A stretch of 64,000 nt of DNA from Lutibacter sp. (lineage in GTDB: Bacteria > Bacteroidota > Bacteroidia > Flavobacteriales > Flavobacteriaceae). The stretch is taken from the NCBI GenBank assembly GCA_027449025.1, contig DAIDMK010000001.1, forward strand, positions 62,001 through 126,000, written 5' to 3'. This document shows, piece after piece, positions 20,437 to 29,759 of this stretch. A program made the position numbers and the translations under genes. The notes under the pieces are model-generated. The model was not told the DNA's origin. It ran no database searches and was given only the letters and a program-made list of their open reading frames with translations. Within the stretch, counting starts at the first letter, position 1, and each line of letters opens with the position of its first letter.

Positions 20437-20451
20437 ACCTGCCTGGCAGGT
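20437..20451. repeat. Short intergenic palindrome ACCTGCC-T-GGCAGGT
   Basis: 7-bp perfect arms with 1-nt centre. Confidence 0.4.
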
Positions 20452-20478
20452 ATAACCGAATTAAAAAATTAGAATAAC

Positions 20479-21894
20479 ATGAAAGTAGAACAATTGTTTA
20501 CAGGATGCTTGGCGGAAATGGCCTACTATATCCATTCCAATGGAGAAGCGGCCATTATTGATCCTTTAAGAGAAACGGAACCATATATTGAAATGGCAAA
20601 AGCTGATGGAGTTAAAATTAAATATGTGTTTTTAACCCACTTTCATGCCGATTTTGTTTCCGGTCAAGTTGATTTGGCTAAAAAAACAGGGGCAACCATT
20701 GTTTTTGGTCCAAATGCAAATCCTAATTATGAGATTCATCAGGGAAAAGACGGAGAAACTTTTAAAATAGGAGATATTACCCTTAAGTTATTACACACGC
20801 CAGGGCATACAATGGAATCATCTTCTTATTTGTTTATAGATAAGGAGGGTAATACCCCTTATGTATTTACAGGAGATTGTTTGTTTATTGGAGATGTGGG
20901 GAGACCAGATTTAGCCGTAAAATCGGAACTAACACAAGAAGATTTAGCGGGTCATTTATTTGATTCGTTGCGAAACAAAATAATGATTTTGCCAGATGAT
21001 ACAATTGTATATCCAAATCATGGAGCTGGCTCCGCTTGCGGAAAGAATATGAGTTCAGAAACTTTTGATACATTGGGAAATCAAAAGAAAACAAACTATG
21101 CTTTAAGAGCAGATATGACAAAAGATGAGTTTATTAAAGAGGTTACTGATGGTTTAAAACCGGCTCCGCAATACTTTGGGAACAATGTACGAATGAATAA
21201 AGGCGTTAATACAAGTATTGATGAAATATTGAAAAGAGGTGCCACCCCTATTGATGCTGATACTTTTAAAGAAATGAGTGAGCAGGAAGATATTTTAGTG
21301 ATAGACACACGTACAAAAGAAATTTATGCTGAGGAAGGTACTGTTCCGGGAGCTTGGTATATTGGTGTTGAAGGTGGTTTTGCACCTTGGGTTGGTACAT
21401 TGGTTAAGGATATCAATCAAAAAATAATTTTTATTGCTGAAGAAGGTAGAGAGCAGGAAGTTGTAATTCGTCTTTCTAGAGTTGGCTACGACAATACCCT
21501 AGGATATTTGCGTGGTGGTATTCATTCTTGGAAAGCTGCAGGTCATAAAGTTGATAAAATTGGTTCAATATCTGCAATTGAATTTGCCAATAAATTAAGG
21601 GAAGGAAGTATTGAAGTGGCGCTTGATGTTAGAAAAGAATCTGAATATCTTTCTGAACATGTTATAGGTGTTGAAGTTTTTCCATTAGATTTTATTCATT
21701 CAAATTTTGCTGAAATAAAACCGCAAAAGGAATATTTTTTACATTGTGCAACAGGCTATCGTTCACTAATCGCGGCATCAATTTTTCAGGCGAATGGTGT
21801 GAAAAAAGTAACAGACGTTAGAGGTGGTTTTAAAGACATTAAAGATACCGGTGTAAAACTAACCGATTATGTTTGTCCAACAACCTTATTGTAA
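20479..21894 (+). CDS. MBL-fold hydrolase (persulfide dioxygenase/glyoxalase II-like) with two rhodanese domains
   Basis: THFHADF metallo-beta-lactamase motif, TGDCLFIGDVGRPDL, two rhodanese-like C-terminal regions (second with HCATGYRS). Confidence 0.88.
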   Translation: MKVEQLFTGCLAEMAYYIHSNGEAAIIDPLRETEPYIEMAKADGVKIKYVFLTHFHADFVSGQVDLAKKTGATIVFGPNANPNYEIHQGKDGETFKIGDITLKLLHTPGHTMESSSYLFIDKEGNTPYVFTGDCLFIGDVGRPDLAVKSELTQEDLAGHLFDSLRNKIMILPDDTIVYPNHGAGSACGKNMSSETFDTLGNQKKTNYALRADMTKDEFIKEVTDGLKPAPQYFGNNVRMNKGVNTSIDEILKRGATPIDADTFKEMSEQEDILVIDTRTKEIYAEEGTVPGAWYIGVEGGFAPWVGTLVKDINQKIIFIAEEGREQEVVIRLSRVGYDNTLGYLRGGIHSWKAAGHKVDKIGSISAIEFANKLREGSIEVALDVRKESEYLSEHVIGVEVFPLDFIHSNFAEIKPQKEYFLHCATGYRSLIAASIFQANGVKKVTDVRGGFKDIKDTGVKLTDYVCPTTLL

Positions 21895-21975
21895 ATGTCC
21901 TTTTTAGCCCAATAAATATATTGAGTTAAAAATATTAGGTAAAAAGGGTAATCTTCACTTTGAAAAATAAAAAAA

Positions 21976-22398
21976 TTAATCTTTTTTGTTCGGCATAAAA
22001 TCAGCGATGGCTAAAGATCCAGCGCCGAAAACAAAAAATACGCAAAGTAAAAATAGAACGAGGGCTGCCAACTCAATAGATTGCCCGCCCATCATCAATT
22101 TGGTATGACCATACACAAAGAAAATAGCACTAAACAGTATCGGGATTTGAATGAATGCACTTAATCGTGTTAAAAAACCAACTGCCAGAAGAATACCTCC
22201 AAAAAGATGTGCAATTCCCACTAAAGAAACCCATACAAATAATTCCGGTTCTACGCCTAACTCGATTATAGAATCGGGGTTTGATAATATTAGCCAACCT
22301 CTTACGGCTAACGCAACTCCTAAAAAGATTCTTATTAAGCCATAGGCAATTCCTGTTTTGGAGTCTAGTGATGATGTGGAGGAGATAAACATATTCAT
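21976..22398 (-). CDS. DoxX family membrane protein
   Basis: Four-TM DoxX-like sequence (YGLIRIFLGVALAVRGW...GGILLAVGFLTRLSAF); likely start MNMFISS at 22398 rather than 22473. Confidence 0.75.
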   Translation of the reverse strand: MNMFISSTSSLDSKTGIAYGLIRIFLGVALAVRGWLILSNPDSIIELGVEPELFVWVSLVGIAHLFGGILLAVGFLTRLSAFIQIPILFSAIFFVYGHTKLMMGGQSIELAALVLFLLCVFFVFGAGSLAIADFMPNKKD

Positions 22399-22513
22399 AG
22401 TAATGGAATTAAAAAGGTTATATTCAAAGTTATAAAAAATAATTAAACAAATATTAATTTTTAATGAATACAATTAACGAATAGATAATTTACTAAATAC
22501 CTTTTTTATTATG

Positions 22514-22537
22514 TAGCAGTAATTTTGGTTACTGCTA
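22514..22537. promoter_or_regulatory. Candidate regulator binding palindrome upstream of rhodanese lipoprotein
   Basis: TAGCAGTAA-TTTTGG-TTACTGCTA, 9-bp perfect arms; followed by TACTTTTA (22555-22562). Confidence 0.5.
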
Positions 22538-22580
22538 AAATTTAATTGTAACTTTACTTTTATAAAAAAATCAAAATCGA

Positions 22581-22979
22581 ATGAAAACTATATTAAAACT
22601 AACACTTTTGGTACTTATGACTGTTTTAGGAATGAGTTGCAATACCAAATCTCAGTCTCAATCTGATGCAATTAAGGTTCTTACACCAACTGAATTTAAA
22701 GAAAAGGCGGCAAATAAAATAATTATTGATATTAGAACACCTCAGGAATTTAGTCAGGGACATATTGAAGGCGCCATAAATATCAATTATTATGACAGTA
22801 ATTTTATAGATCAAATTGCAAAATATGACAAAAACCAACCACTTTTTATTTATTGCAGATCGGGAAACAGAACATCACCTGCTTCAAAAAAAATAGCAGA
22901 TTTTGGATTTACGCAAATATATGATTTGGAAGGAGGAATTTTATATTGGTTAAAAAATAATAATGAAACAGTAAAATAG
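22581..22979 (+). CDS. Rhodanese-like lipoprotein
   Basis: Lipobox GMSC; rhodanese active loop YCRSGNRTS. Confidence 0.88.
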   Translation: MKTILKLTLLVLMTVLGMSCNTKSQSQSDAIKVLTPTEFKEKAANKIIIDIRTPQEFSQGHIEGAININYYDSNFIDQIAKYDKNQPLFIYCRSGNRTSPASKKIADFGFTQIYDLEGGILYWLKNNNETVK

Positions 22980-22984
22980 CACTT

Positions 22985-23548
22985 ATGAAAAACTTGTTGA
23001 TAATTTTAGTTTTTATGGCAATGCTGTCTTGTGGCAATTCACTTACAGATAAAGAAAAACAAGAATATACCAATAAAGGTAAGGAAATTGCACAAAATTC
23101 ATTTAAAGCCTTAAGTGAAAAATTAACGGAGCAAATGAAATTGGGCGGGCCCGCTCAAGCTGTGACATTTTGTAATGTTGAGGCCATACCGCTTACCCAA
23201 CAATTGTCTGATAAATATGAGGTAACAATAAAAAGAACTTCTGACAAATTGCGAAATTCTGCAAATAAACCTTCAGAAAGAGAATTGGAAATTATCAATA
23301 CATACCATCAATTAATTTCATCAAAACAAGTGGCTAAGCCAATTGTAGAAGTAAATAACAATAATAATAAGCATTTTTATGCTCCAATTATTATGAAAGC
23401 AAATTGTTTGGCTTGCCATGGAAAAGTTGAAGAATTTATGGCTGTGAAAACAGATTCAATCATCAAGTCGCTTTATCCTAATGACATGGCGATAGGGTAT
23501 AATGAAGGTGATTTAAGAGGAATTTGGAGTATAGAATTTAAAAAATAA
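22985..23548 (+). CDS. DUF3365-type c-heme lipoprotein
   Basis: Lipobox LSC; CLACH heme motif; AVTFCNVEAIPLTQQLSDKY. Confidence 0.75.
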   Translation: MKNLLIILVFMAMLSCGNSLTDKEKQEYTNKGKEIAQNSFKALSEKLTEQMKLGGPAQAVTFCNVEAIPLTQQLSDKYEVTIKRTSDKLRNSANKPSERELEIINTYHQLISSKQVAKPIVEVNNNNNKHFYAPIIMKANCLACHGKVEEFMAVKTDSIIKSLYPNDMAIGYNEGDLRGIWSIEFKK

Positions 23549-23553
23549 TCATT

Positions 23554-25011
23554 ATGGCAAAAGTTATTGTTTTAGGAGCTGGAATTTCTGGACATACAGC
23601 AGTTTCTTATTTAAGCAGAGCCCTTCGAGGCAAACATGAAGTTGTTATGGTTTCGCCTAACAGCAATTTTCAGTGGGTCCCTTCAAATATTTGGGTTGGT
23701 GTTGGGCTAATGACACCAGAACAAGTTAAGTTCGCATTGGCACCAGTTTATAAAAAATTAGGTGTTATCTACAAACAAGCCTTAGCAGTATCAATAAATC
23801 CTGAAGGTGATGCTGAACATGAAAAAGGATTTGTCACCATAAAATACGTATCGGAAAACGAGAAAGGAAATGAAGAAAAAGTCACTTATGACTATCTCAT
23901 AAATGCTACCGGACCCAAACTTAATTTTGAAGCTACCGAAGGTTTGGGGCCACATAAATTTACCGAATCAGTTTGTACATACGACCATGCTTCGCATTCT
24001 TGGGCAAAACTTCAAGAGTCCTTTAAGAAGATGGAAAATGGCGAAAAACAAACTTTTCTGGTTGGTACGGGCCATCCAATGGCCACATGTCAAGGCGCCG
24101 CATTTGAATATATTTTAAACGTTGCTTTTGAAATTAGAAAAAGAAAATTATTGCATTTGGCCGAATTATGGTGGATTACGAACGAATTTGAATTGGGCGA
24201 TTTTGGTATGGGAGGCGCTTATATTAAAAGAAATGGCTACATAACACCAACCAAAATATTTACAGAATCTATTTTAAAAGAATATGGCGTAAATTGGATA
24301 AAAAGAGCCGGAATCACGAAAGTTGAAAAAGGCAAAGTTTTTTATGAAGATTTAGAAGGGGAATATCATACAAAAGAATTTGATTTTGCCATGTTAATTC
24401 CGGGTTTTGCGGGCGCAGGAATGAAAGCTTACAATAAAGAAAATGAAGATATAAGCTCAGAAATGTTTGTTGCAAACGGCATGATGAAAGTTGATGCGGA
24501 TTATACGCCAAAAAAATATGAAGATTGGAGTGCGGACGATTGGCCATTAACCTATCAAAGCGTAAAATATGAAAATATTTACGCTGCTGGCATTGCTTTT
24601 GCACCGCCGCACGGAATGTCCAAACCCATGGAAAGCCCTAACGGAACAAAAATATTTCCAACGCCGCCAAGAACCGGAATGCCTTCGGGAGTGATTGGTA
24701 AAATAGTGGCGCAAAACATAATTTATGCTTTGAAAAATGGAAAAATGGAACATAAACACAAAGCATCTATGGCGAAAATGGGCGCAGCTTGCATTGTGTC
24801 AGCAGGATATGGCATATTTAAAGGTCAAGCCGCTGTTATGACCGTAAATCCAATTGTTCCCGATTGGGAAAAATATCCAAAATGGGGAAGAAATATTAAT
24901 GATACTGTTGGCGTTATTGGCTTAGCAGGACATTGGATGAAATTATTTATGCATTATATGTTTTTATACAAAGCAAAAGCAAAACCATTTTGGTGGCTGA
25001 TACCTGAATAG
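23554..25011 (+). CDS. FAD-dependent sulfide:quinone oxidoreductase-like protein
   Basis: N-terminal Rossmann GAGISGHTA; SQR-like layout (FQWVPSNIWVGVGLMTPEQ, AGIAFAPPH). Confidence 0.75.
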   Translation: MAKVIVLGAGISGHTAVSYLSRALRGKHEVVMVSPNSNFQWVPSNIWVGVGLMTPEQVKFALAPVYKKLGVIYKQALAVSINPEGDAEHEKGFVTIKYVSENEKGNEEKVTYDYLINATGPKLNFEATEGLGPHKFTESVCTYDHASHSWAKLQESFKKMENGEKQTFLVGTGHPMATCQGAAFEYILNVAFEIRKRKLLHLAELWWITNEFELGDFGMGGAYIKRNGYITPTKIFTESILKEYGVNWIKRAGITKVEKGKVFYEDLEGEYHTKEFDFAMLIPGFAGAGMKAYNKENEDISSEMFVANGMMKVDADYTPKKYEDWSADDWPLTYQSVKYENIYAAGIAFAPPHGMSKPMESPNGTKIFPTPPRTGMPSGVIGKIVAQNIIYALKNGKMEHKHKASMAKMGAACIVSAGYGIFKGQAAVMTVNPIVPDWEKYPKWGRNINDTVGVIGLAGHWMKLFMHYMFLYKAKAKPFWWLIPE

Positions 25012-25031
25012 TTAATTAAAAAAATACAACC

Positions 25032-25196
25032 ATGAAAAATAGCGAAGTAAAAACAGTGCCGTACGGCAATATGTCTTTTGCCACAGAACCAACAAAACTA
25101 GTGAAGTTCATGAGGGTTTGTTTTATTATCCAACTTTTTAATTTTTTTAAATTAAATTTAAAAGTGATGAAAATTGTTGTAGGAGGGCATTCTTAA
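25032..25196 (+). CDS. Candidate 54-aa microprotein between SQR-like and HMA genes
   Basis: MKNSEVKTVPYGNMSFATEPTKLVKFMRVCFIIQLFNFFKLNLKVMKIVVGGHS*; same strand and within the gene cluster; below the ORF-track cutoff. Confidence 0.55.
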   Translation: MKNSEVKTVPYGNMSFATEPTKLVKFMRVCFIIQLFNFFKLNLKVMKIVVGGHS

Positions 25197-25238
25197 TAAT
25201 ATAATAATGTAATTTTACAAAAAATTAAAAAGATAAAA

Positions 25239-25511
25239 ATGACCGTAATTGAAATTTTAAATTTAAAATGTGGCGGATGTGCCAATACCATAAAAAAAGG
25301 AATTAATACTATTGAAGGAATAAATGAAGTTTCTATCGACTTAAATACTTCTGAAGTAACGATAGATACAACAGATGAATTTGTTATTCAGCTAGTTAAA
25401 GAAAAATTATCCAGCATGGGATATCCTGAAATTGGTGATGCCAACACAGTTTTGCACAAAGCAAAGTCATTTGTAAGTTGTGCAACCGGAAGAATGACTT
25501 CAGAAGCATAA
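25239..25511 (+). CDS. HMA (heavy-metal-associated) domain protein
   Basis: LKCGGCANTIKKGI CxxC motif, ferredoxin-like HMA pattern. Confidence 0.85.
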   Translation: MTVIEILNLKCGGCANTIKKGINTIEGINEVSIDLNTSEVTIDTTDEFVIQLVKEKLSSMGYPEIGDANTVLHKAKSFVSCATGRMTSEA

Positions 25512-25526
25512 TTGAAATAAATTAAA

Positions 25527-25557
25527 AACCCGAAAATTTAATTTTCGGGTTTTTTTA
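25527..25557. terminator. Bidirectional terminator
   Basis: AACCCGAAAATT-T-AATTTTCGGGTT plus T-tract between convergent genes. Confidence 0.8.
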
Positions 25558-25565
25558 TAAATAAT

Positions 25566-27950
25566 TTAGAACTTTAATGTAGCCCCAACTAAAAAGTTTC
25601 TTGTGGCTTGCGGATAATAACCAGCACCATCTAAAGTAACCGTTTGTCCGGGAACCGACCAAGTATCATCATAAGTGTAATAATAACCGTTTGAAATATA
25701 TTCGACATTTAGAATATTATTTACCAGAGCATTTAACACAATCGACTTGACCACTTTTTTCGGAATTATTTCATAAGAAATATTAAAATCGTTTACAAAA
25801 TAGCTTTCCAGTTTTGAGTTTGCATTGTCAATATTTCCCATATATTGTTCGCCAACATATTTGGATAATAGGGACATTTGTATTTTAGTATTTGGTTGAA
25901 ATACAAAAGCATTTGCCGCAATTAAATTGGGAGAAAATGCAATATCCGTATTTCCTAAATTAACCAATTCTCCATTCCAAGTGCTTAAAAAATCAACATT
26001 TTTATTGCTGCTAATGGCAATATTTGGCTGTATTGAAAATTTATCGGTCAATTTTATTTGCGCATCTATTTCCAAACCAAGGCGGTAACTTTTTCCACTG
26101 GTGGCTCTTATTGGAGCTCCAGTATCATCAATGGCTCCCGTTAAAACCAGTTGGTCTTTATAATACATATAATAAACATTGCTATTTACTTTTACGGTTT
26201 CATTTTTAAAACGCCATCCCAATTCAAAATCATTTAATTTTTCTGAAGTGTAAATGCCATTTTCAAAATCGTTGCGATTGGGTTCTCTATTGGCTTTTGC
26301 ATAAGATAAATAGTAACTGTTATTAGTGTTTGCTTCAAAAGTCAATCCAGCCTTCGGATTAAAAAACGAATAGTTTTCATCAACATTTATAGGCGTTCTG
26401 TCAGAGGTCAATCCATTTGTGTCAAATTTCACAAATCGACCTTGTAAATCGGTGAACAATGTCCAGGAATCACTCAAATTATAAGTTAATTTTCCAAAAA
26501 TATTGGCATCCTTTTTTTTGGTTTTAGAATCGTAATAATGATCTCCTATTTCAGAATTACTGGCAAATTCAGCCCAAATAATTTCCCCAAAATGATTTCC
26601 AATATAGTTGCTGTAGGAGGTTCCAAAAATGAATTCAATTCCTTCGTTTTTATAGGTGGCATTGGCATTTACCACATAAAAATCGTTGTCCAGCCAGCGT
26701 CTTCTAATCAAATCGGTTTTATCAATTGTTTCGCCGCCAATCGTAATTGGAGTCAATAAATAATCTTCAAAATCTTGATCGGATTTAAATTGTTCAAAAT
26801 AACCGCTGCCTTTGGTGTAGTTTAAACCAATATTTGTGGACCAGTTTTCAGATAATTTTTGATTCCAATGCAACTGATAATGATCTTGTTGGTAATTGTC
26901 GATTTCATTTTCGTAGGAATACGGATTGTAAGTCCTGCCCAAAGTTTCCATTTCTTCTTTGGTAACGCCTTCCCAAGCCTGATACGTTTTTTCATGACCA
27001 CCAAAAGTCAAGGCTTTAATTAAGGTATTATCATCAACATAAGTGGCTTGTAAGAAGTAAGATTTTAAATCGGACCAGGCACGGTCAATATAGCCATCTG
27101 AATCTATTTTTGAAAATCTCCCCGCAAATTCAACATGGTCATTTATTTTCCCTGTGCTAAATTTTACGGTATGTTTTCTGGTGTTATAAGAACCAAATGA
27201 ACTGCTGATTTCTCCATACCCGTTTTCAGATACAGCATCGGTTAGTAAGTTTAAACTCGCTCCAAAAGCGCCTGAGCCATTGGTGGAAGTTCCCACACCG
27301 CGTTGCAATTGCATGCTTTCTGTTGATGAAGTGAAATCGGGCATATTTACCCAAAAAGTGCCCTGACTTTCAGCATCGTTATAAGGAATTCCGTTAACAG
27401 TAACATTAACCCGAGTCGCATCGCTGCCGCGAACTCTTATGCCGGTATAACCAATTCCTGCGCCAGCATCTGATGTGGTAACTACCGAAGGCAAATAATT
27501 TAACAACACAGGAATGTCTTGCCCTAAATTGCGTTTTTCCAAATCTCTTTTGGTGATGTTGCTGTGTGTAACTGGCGATGTCGCTTTTACGCGAACTGCC
27601 GCAACAATCACTTCTTCTAAATTCATAAAACGGTCAGACAGGTCAATCGAAATAAAAGTATCTTCAGTTAAGATAACTTTAACTTCCTTCGGATTGCTGA
27701 GTGCGCTTACCAATAAGGTGTAGGTTCCTTTTTTTAAGGACAATGAAAATGTACCGTCAGCATTGGTGGTTGCGCCTTTGTTGCTTTCTTTTACCACAAT
27801 GTTTACATCGGGAAATGGTTTTAATCCGTCCGTTACTTTGCCCGAAAGCGTAAAAAGTTCTTGTGAATTTACATTAAAAGAAAATGCGATGGTTAAAAAA
27901 GCCAATGCCAATTTCACTTTTTTTAATGTCATTTTTAAATTTTGTTTCAT
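25566..27950 (-). CDS. TonB-dependent outer membrane receptor, predicted thiamine-related (TPP riboswitch upstream)
   Basis: CarboxypepD_reg-like N-terminus, plug motif (GIRVRGSDATRVNVTVNGIPYNDAESQGTFW), C-terminal beta strand ending FLVGATLKF. Confidence 0.88.
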   Translation of the reverse strand: MKQNLKMTLKKVKLALAFLTIAFSFNVNSQELFTLSGKVTDGLKPFPDVNIVVKESNKGATTNADGTFSLSLKKGTYTLLVSALSNPKEVKVILTEDTFISIDLSDRFMNLEEVIVAAVRVKATSPVTHSNITKRDLEKRNLGQDIPVLLNYLPSVVTTSDAGAGIGYTGIRVRGSDATRVNVTVNGIPYNDAESQGTFWVNMPDFTSSTESMQLQRGVGTSTNGSGAFGASLNLLTDAVSENGYGEISSSFGSYNTRKHTVKFSTGKINDHVEFAGRFSKIDSDGYIDRAWSDLKSYFLQATYVDDNTLIKALTFGGHEKTYQAWEGVTKEEMETLGRTYNPYSYENEIDNYQQDHYQLHWNQKLSENWSTNIGLNYTKGSGYFEQFKSDQDFEDYLLTPITIGGETIDKTDLIRRRWLDNDFYVVNANATYKNEGIEFIFGTSYSNYIGNHFGEIIWAEFASNSEIGDHYYDSKTKKKDANIFGKLTYNLSDSWTLFTDLQGRFVKFDTNGLTSDRTPINVDENYSFFNPKAGLTFEANTNNSYYLSYAKANREPNRNDFENGIYTSEKLNDFELGWRFKNETVKVNSNVYYMYYKDQLVLTGAIDDTGAPIRATSGKSYRLGLEIDAQIKLTDKFSIQPNIAISSNKNVDFLSTWNGELVNLGNTDIAFSPNLIAANAFVFQPNTKIQMSLLSKYVGEQYMGNIDNANSKLESYFVNDFNISYEIIPKKVVKSIVLNALVNNILNVEYISNGYYYTYDDTWSVPGQTVTLDGAGYYPQATRNFLVGATLKF

Positions 27951-28029
27951 TTTTTTTAAAATAAAACGATTTAAAAAGAGGTAATTAATCGATGTTATGA
28001 ATAATTAATTTTTTGTCCATGGCGATTTT

Positions 28030-28110
28030 TTTCGCTTGACGTCCCTTAACAGCATTACCTGTTCAGGTTCAATGGGTTTGATCTCAGCCGTTTTAGGCAC
28101 CCCTTTTGAG
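28030..28110 (-). promoter_or_regulatory. TPP (THI-box) riboswitch
   Basis: Minus strand reads GGGGTGCCTAAAACGGCTGAGATCAAACCCATTGAACCTGAACAGGTAATGCTG, matching the conserved TPP aptamer core. Confidence 0.93.
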
Positions 28111-28260
28111 ATGGGGCAAATGTACTTATTAATTGTTGATTACAAAAAAAATTCAGACAATTAGTTTAGCAAATTTCATTAAATTTAGCGTATTTTTATA
28201 AAATAGAATAAGTAAAAAAAACCAAATTCTAATATGAACATTAAAATAAAATAATCGCTA

Positions 28261-28360
28261 TTTTGGCGTTACCACAAGGGTCAGACTTTCCGTTACATTC
28301 TGTTGAATATATTGCCTGTCAGGCACATGCGGGCATCACAAACTCGCAATGACAGAATTT
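28261..28360. repeat. Intergenic repetitive-element-like segment
   Basis: GGCGTTACCACAAGGGTCAGACTTTCCGTTACATTCTGTTG..., palindrome TGCCTGTCAGGCA (28313-28325), ...CTCGCAATGACAGA; resembles intergenic repeats seen in Bacteroidota. Confidence 0.4.
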
Positions 28361-28457
28361 TCACTTCAAACATAGTTCACTGAACTCCAAAACAAGATAA
28401 AATAAGTGAAGTAATCCTTAACCGCAAAAAGTGGCACTAATTAGAATTTAGCTGAAA

Positions 28458-28486
28458 AAGAAATTATAAGAAATTATAAGAAATTA
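28458..28486. repeat. Tandem 10-bp repeat (about 2.9 copies of AAGAAATTAT)
   Basis: aagaaattataagaaattataagaaatta directly upstream of the aminotransferase ATG. Confidence 0.7.
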
Positions 28487-28497
28487 AATAGAAATCA

Positions 28498-29730
28498 ATG
28501 AGTATTTACCGAAAAATTGAAGAGTCGCAAACATTACTGATCAATAATCAATCAAAAAACCTTGAAGGGCTTCAAAAAAAGGTTTTTAAATTTGGATTTG
28601 GGCAATCCCCATTTTTGCCTCCGGTTCAAGTTCTGGAAGCATTAAAGGCAAATGTTCATCGCAAAGAGTATGGTTCTGTACAAGGTGATCCTGAACTGAG
28701 ACAGCTTATTTCTGATTTTCATCTTAAGGTGAACGGATTGAAAGTGGCTGCCGATAACGTGATGATAGCGCCAGGTTCTAAAATTCTGATTTATACGATA
28801 TTGTTGAGTTTTAAGAAAGCTGATGTTTTTATTCCTGCGCCCGCTTGGGTTTCTTATGCGCCACAGGCTAAATTGGCGGGACATAACATTATTCCTGTTG
28901 GAACTTCTTTTGCCAAACGGTGGAGGGTAAGTCCCGAATCTATGGAAAACGCCTTTGCCAAAAAGAAACATGAAGTTTCTATAATGATCTTAAATTATCC
29001 CGGAAATCCTGACGGACTTACTTATTCAAAATCTGAATTGGAACAAATTGCAAAGAAAGCCCGCGAATTGGATATTTTAGTTATTGCTGATGAAATTTAC
29101 GGCTTACTTACTCATAATCAGACGCATTATTCTTTTGCGAATTTTTATCCCGAAAAAACAATTACCACAACAGGTTTGTCAAAATGGTGTGGAGCAGGCG
29201 GCTGGAGACTAGGAGTTGCATTGCTTTATGAAGGAATTGAGGATGAATTTAAAAAAGCGCTCATCGGAATTGCTTCTGAAACCTATTCCTGTGCAGCAAC
29301 GCCAATTCAAATGGCGGCTAAAGTTGCTTATGGAAATGTTGATAACGCATTGGAATTTTCGAGGCGACAATGTCATATTTTAGCCGAAGTAGGCAATTAT
29401 TGTTATCATGAATTGGTTCTGTCTGGTGTTAAATTGTACGCTCCTGAAGGCGGATTTTATTTATTCCCCGATTTTTCAGATTATATTGAAAAACTAAATA
29501 AAGCTGGAATATACACTTCCAGTGATTTATGCGAGCGGATTTTGTCTGAAACAGGCGTTGCGTTATTGCCGGGTTCTGCCTTTGGAATGGAAGAAAATCA
29601 ATTTACCGCCCGATTGTCTTATGTAGATTTTGAGGATCCTCTTCAAAAAACGGATTTTAAATTGGAGAGAGATTGCCCAAAGATGATTGAAGGTATTCAG
29701 GCATTAAAAAATTGGCTGACGTTATTATAA
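28498..29730 (+). CDS. Pyridoxal-phosphate aminotransferase, class I/II
   Basis: NYPGNPDG, ADEIYGLL, TTGLSKWCGAGGWRLG (PLP lysine). Confidence 0.9.
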   Translation: MSIYRKIEESQTLLINNQSKNLEGLQKKVFKFGFGQSPFLPPVQVLEALKANVHRKEYGSVQGDPELRQLISDFHLKVNGLKVAADNVMIAPGSKILIYTILLSFKKADVFIPAPAWVSYAPQAKLAGHNIIPVGTSFAKRWRVSPESMENAFAKKKHEVSIMILNYPGNPDGLTYSKSELEQIAKKARELDILVIADEIYGLLTHNQTHYSFANFYPEKTITTTGLSKWCGAGGWRLGVALLYEGIEDEFKKALIGIASETYSCAATPIQMAAKVAYGNVDNALEFSRRQCHILAEVGNYCYHELVLSGVKLYAPEGGFYLFPDFSDYIEKLNKAGIYTSSDLCERILSETGVALLPGSAFGMEENQFTARLSYVDFEDPLQKTDFKLERDCPKMIEGIQALKNWLTLL

Positions 29731-29759
29731 TTCTGATAAAATTAAAATAGCTGTCAATA

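Noticed and set aside
24314-24759. Antisense ORFs in the SQR-like gene
   Set aside because: Shadow ORFs without motifs; the sense gene is well supported.
27961-28020. Short leader peptide downstream of the TPP aptamer (minus strand MDKKLIIHNID)
   Set aside because: An 11-aa ORF is expected by chance; no evidence beyond the start/stop.
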